Source: Deltaproteobacteria bacterium RIFCSPHIGHO2_12_FULL_43_9
GTDB lineage: Bacteria > Bdellovibrionota > O2-12-FULL-43-9
Reading direction: 5' to 3'
NCBI GenBank assembly: GCA_001798265.1
Contig: MGRR01000046.1
Coordinates: forward strand, 1 to 7,219
Length of the DNA stretch: 7,219 nucleotides
A program made the translations under genes and the position numbers. How positions within the stretch are numbered: position 1 is the stretch's first letter; each line of letters starts with the position of its first letter. Positions 5,104 through 7,219 of the stretch are shown here, piece after piece. The notes beneath the pieces are model-generated. The model was not told the origin of the DNA. It did no database searches and was given only the letters and a program-made list of their open reading frames with translations.

Positions 5104-5133
5104 TTGACACTGAAAAGTTCTAGCAGATAAGAT
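5104..5133 (+). promoter_or_regulatory. Sigma70-like promoter for the MltD-like gene
   Basis: A perfect TTGACA -35 box (5104-5109) is followed after 18 bases by TAAGAT (5128-5133), four of six matches to the -10 consensus. It lies 48 bases upstream of the start codon at 5181, in unique AT-rich sequence. It would also serve metG if no separate promoter exists. Confidence 0.6.
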
Positions 5134-5180
5134 ATGGTTATGGTTATAGAATCCTCAACATACATCTTTGGGGAGTGATA

Positions 5181-6515
5181 ATGAGATTCCGGAGATTCCT
5201 CATCCTTGGTTCTTTATTATTAGTCAGTTGTGCCGGAATTAAGCACAATGATAATGCACAAAATTTGCTCAATCCTAAAAACCACGAGGTACGTGACCGG
5301 GCATTCCTGGATGTTCTGGAGATGAGCGGGGAACATAAAGAGGAGGATGTGGCTTCGGCCACTGAGGCGGTTTCAGATGATGAGGAGGTATTGGAAGAGA
5401 TTACAGATGAACCTAAAAGGGCTGTTGGAAAAAGGTTTAATTCCTTTGCTTACAGTCCATTTCGCCGCTTTACGCCGAGCCCCGATATAGAGAAAGAGAT
5501 TTTAGCGGAGGATTTGGATCGCGCTGCCCCCAAAGAATTGTCTAAGAAGGATAGGCAGCATGTTGTTCCGAACGAAATAAATGAGGCTGTCCAAAAATGG
5601 ATCGATATCTTTACTGATAAAGAACAGGATCTTTTTGCGCGCTATCTAAAGCGTTCAGGAAGATATGAAAAGGATGTAAAAGAAATTTTGAAAGAGGAGG
5701 GTGTGCCGGACGAGCTTTTTTATCTGATGATGATAGAGAGTGGTTTCACAACCAAGGCAAGATCGAGAGCAGGTGCCACCGGTCCATGGCAGTTTATGCG
5801 TGGAACCGCCAGAAATTATAAATTAAGAATGACAAGGTATTTAGATGAGAGGAGAGATCCCTGGAAATCGACAAGGGCGGCGGCCCGCTATCTGCGGGGT
5901 TTATATAAGGCATTTGGCTCCTGGTATCTGGCCATGGCGTCATATAATGCGGGTGAGATGAGGACGCTTGGGGCTATTCTTCGCGCCGATAGCAGGGATT
6001 TCTGGGAACTGGCCGCGCAGAATCGTCTTCCGAAAGAGACGATGAACTATATTCCAAAGTTTCTTGCGGCAATGATTATTGCGAAGCATCCCGAGAAGTA
6101 TGGATTTGATCCATCCGAGATTGAACCACCGCTTAATTCCGTATTGGTAAAGGTTCCGGGGGGGAGAAGATTGAGGGATATCGCTAAGGCTATTAATGTC
6201 TCTCATGATGATCTGGAGTTACTAAATCCCGGCCTTCTCCGTGGGATTACCCCACCCAATGAGGAGTATGAAATAAGGGTTCCAAGTGGCTCTTCCGATC
6301 TTTTGGTTGCAAGTGTAAATTCTCTGCCCAAGGTGCGTGAACCGAAAGAAAAAGAGATATTTAGCAGTGGAAATACACATAAGGTGCGCAGGGGGGAATC
6401 GCTGTGGCAGATTGCAAAGAGGTATGGTGTGAGTGTGAAAGAACTTGTTCAGGTGAATCGACTTCCATATCCATACAAAATTTACCCAAACCAGCGGCTT
6501 CAGATACCCGGATAA
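5181..6515 (+). CDS. mltD: MltD-like membrane-bound lytic murein transglycosylase (lipoprotein)
   Basis: This 444-aa envelope enzyme should cleave the beta-1,4 MurNAc-GlcNAc bond of peptidoglycan, forming 1,6-anhydro-MurNAc ends. The N-terminus is a lipoprotein signal with lipobox LVSC (acylated Cys17). A variable acidic region (about 50-130) precedes an SLT/goose-lysozyme-like domain at about 165-305. The domain includes VPDELFYLMMIESGF with catalytic Glu186, then GATGPWQFM (198-206), MASYNAGE (252-259) and the NYIPKF segment (289-294). A LysM-like stretch at about 320-368 and a clear C-terminal LysM at about 400-443 (VRRGESLWQIAKRYGVS) would bind glycan. This order matches MltD, although E. 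coli MltD is similar in length with two clear LysM domains. ATG at 5181 is chosen over GTG 5175 because GGGGAG (5170-5175) sits five bases upstream and overlaps the GTG. metG follows after 44 bases. Confidence 0.93.
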   Translation: MRFRRFLILGSLLLVSCAGIKHNDNAQNLLNPKNHEVRDRAFLDVLEMSGEHKEEDVASATEAVSDDEEVLEEITDEPKRAVGKRFNSFAYSPFRRFTPSPDIEKEILAEDLDRAAPKELSKKDRQHVVPNEINEAVQKWIDIFTDKEQDLFARYLKRSGRYEKDVKEILKEEGVPDELFYLMMIESGFTTKARSRAGATGPWQFMRGTARNYKLRMTRYLDERRDPWKSTRAAARYLRGLYKAFGSWYLAMASYNAGEMRTLGAILRADSRDFWELAAQNRLPKETMNYIPKFLAAMIIAKHPEKYGFDPSEIEPPLNSVLVKVPGGRRLRDIAKAINVSHDDLELLNPGLLRGITPPNEEYEIRVPSGSSDLLVASVNSLPKVREPKEKEIFSSGNTHKVRRGESLWQIAKRYGVSVKELVQVNRLPYPYKIYPNQRLQIPG

Positions 6516-6516
6516 A

Positions 6517-6530
6517 GATCGCTTGCGATC
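6517..6530. repeat. Short perfect hairpin between mltD and metG
   Basis: GATCGC (6517-6522), TT, GCGATC (6525-6530) form a tight perfect stem directly after the mltD stop codon. No T-run follows on the plus strand, so it is not an intrinsic terminator. It could protect the 3' end of mltD mRNA or be chance. It is distinct from the GTCAT/ATGAC repeats. Confidence 0.4.
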
Positions 6531-6559
6531 ACATATAAACTTCGATATCTCTTTAATCC

Positions 6560-7219
6560 ATGTCCAGAGAAAAAATTATTGTTACAGGCGCCCTCCCTTA
6601 TGCAAATGGCCCGATTCATTTTGGGCATATTGCCGGGGCGTACCTCCCGGCGGATATCTATGCGCGTTACAAAAGGGCAGCGGGATCTGATGTAATCTTT
6701 ATCTGCGGGAGCGATGAGCATGGTGTGGCCATTACATTTGCTGCCGAAAAAGAGGGGGTTCCCTATCAGGAATACGTCGACAGGTGGCACGAAGAGCACA
6801 AGAAATTTTTCAAAAATCTCAATATAGAGTTCGATTATTTTGGCCGCACCTCTTTGCCTGAACATCATAAGTTATCCCAGCAATTTTTCACCGATCTTTT
6901 AAATAACGGCTTTATTAAGGCAAAAGAGACAACCCAGCACTACTGCTCAAAACATCGTTTCCTTGCTGACAGGTATCTCTCAGGCACCTGCCCATACTGC
7001 GGCAAGATCGGAGCCCGAGGTGATGAATGTCCATCGTGTGGAAGGTGGCTGAATGCGACAGATTTAAGTGCCGTTAAGTGTGCCTTATGTGGTTCAACCA
7101 CGGAGCTTAAAGAGACCAGACATTGGTTTTTACAATTACAGGCGCTTTCACCAAAACTAAAAGAGTGGCTGGAGAGCAAGAGTGATTGGCGGGAGGGGGT
7201 TAAAAAATTCGCCCTCTCG
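6560..7219 (+). CDS. metG: Methionyl-tRNA synthetase, 5' part (cut by window end)
   Basis: The first 220 codons are present and the frame is still open at the right edge. The class I enzyme charges tRNA-Met, including the initiator, with methionine. Evidence includes IIVTGALPYANGPIHFGH (6-23) with the HIGH-type motif HFGH (20-23), and CGSDEHG (49-55), part of the active-site region. A zinc-binding connective insert contains CPYC (144-147) and CPSC (157-160). Further pairs CSKH (129-132) and CALC (174-177) suggest a second zinc knuckle, as in two-knuckle MetRS; E. coli keeps only one zinc site. The KMSKS loop and anticodon domain would lie beyond the window. ATG at 6560 is the first in-frame start after an in-frame TAA at 6554-6556. 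No good Shine-Dalgarno is seen, so the gene may rely on weak initiation or read-through from mltD. Confidence 0.96.
   Translation, partial: MSREKIIVTGALPYANGPIHFGHIAGAYLPADIYARYKRAAGSDVIFICGSDEHGVAITFAAEKEGVPYQEYVDRWHEEHKKFFKNLNIEFDYFGRTSLPEHHKLSQQFFTDLLNNGFIKAKETTQHYCSKHRFLADRYLSGTCPYCGKIGARGDECPSCGRWLNATDLSAVKCALCGSTTELKETRHWFLQLQALSPKLKEWLESKSDWREGVKKFALS

Overview
The window looks like a bacterial chromosome segment of housekeeping and envelope genes, separated by unusually repeat-rich intergenic DNA. A Gram-negative envelope is implied by an MltD-like murein transglycosylase lipoprotein and by Sec-type signal peptides. The short Pgi, the RpoZ sequence and the dockerin-like secreted protein suggest an environmental lineage near Desulfobacterota/Nitrospirota, probably uncultured. 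That placement is impression-level inference and cannot be settled here.

Layout, left to right. Positions 1-139 hold the end of a repeat cluster and a convincing minus-strand intrinsic terminator. Minus strand 988-140 encodes a secreted, cysteine-rich protein with two dockerin/EF-hand-like repeats. After a 254-bp AT-rich gap comes minus-strand 1707-1243, a TrmL-type tRNA 2'-O-methyltransferase. A repeat-filled divergent intergenic region (1708-2104) separates it from the plus-strand genes. These are an exported tandem SH3 protein (2105-2593) overlapping glucose-6-phosphate isomerase pgi (2562-3827), then a second repeat cluster (3849-4128). Next are rpoZ (4208-4450) overlapping a small helical protein of unknown function (4428-4838), and a third repeat cluster (4900-5007) lying inside the loop of a terminator-like inverted repeat. 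The window ends with an MltD-like lipoprotein (5181-6515) and the 5' part of metG (6560 to the window edge).

Functionally the genes are a mix: translation (trmL, metG), transcription (rpoZ), central sugar metabolism (pgi), cell-wall remodelling (mltD-like, possibly the SH3 protein) and one accessory exported protein. Likely transcription units are the SH3 gene with pgi, rpoZ with the unknown gene, and mltD-like possibly with metG. Sigma70-like promoters fit upstream of the SH3 gene, rpoZ and mltD.

The most distinctive feature is the repeats: a modular family with GTCAT.../...ATGAC ends, made of short hairpins, some arranged as a 50-bp palindrome of two palindromes. No CRISPR array, tRNA, rRNA, transposase or defence gene was seen. 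I found no convincing new multi-gene system. The best candidates for something undescribed are the repeat modules, the repeat-in-terminator structure after the rpoZ unit, and the cysteine-rich dockerin-like protein.
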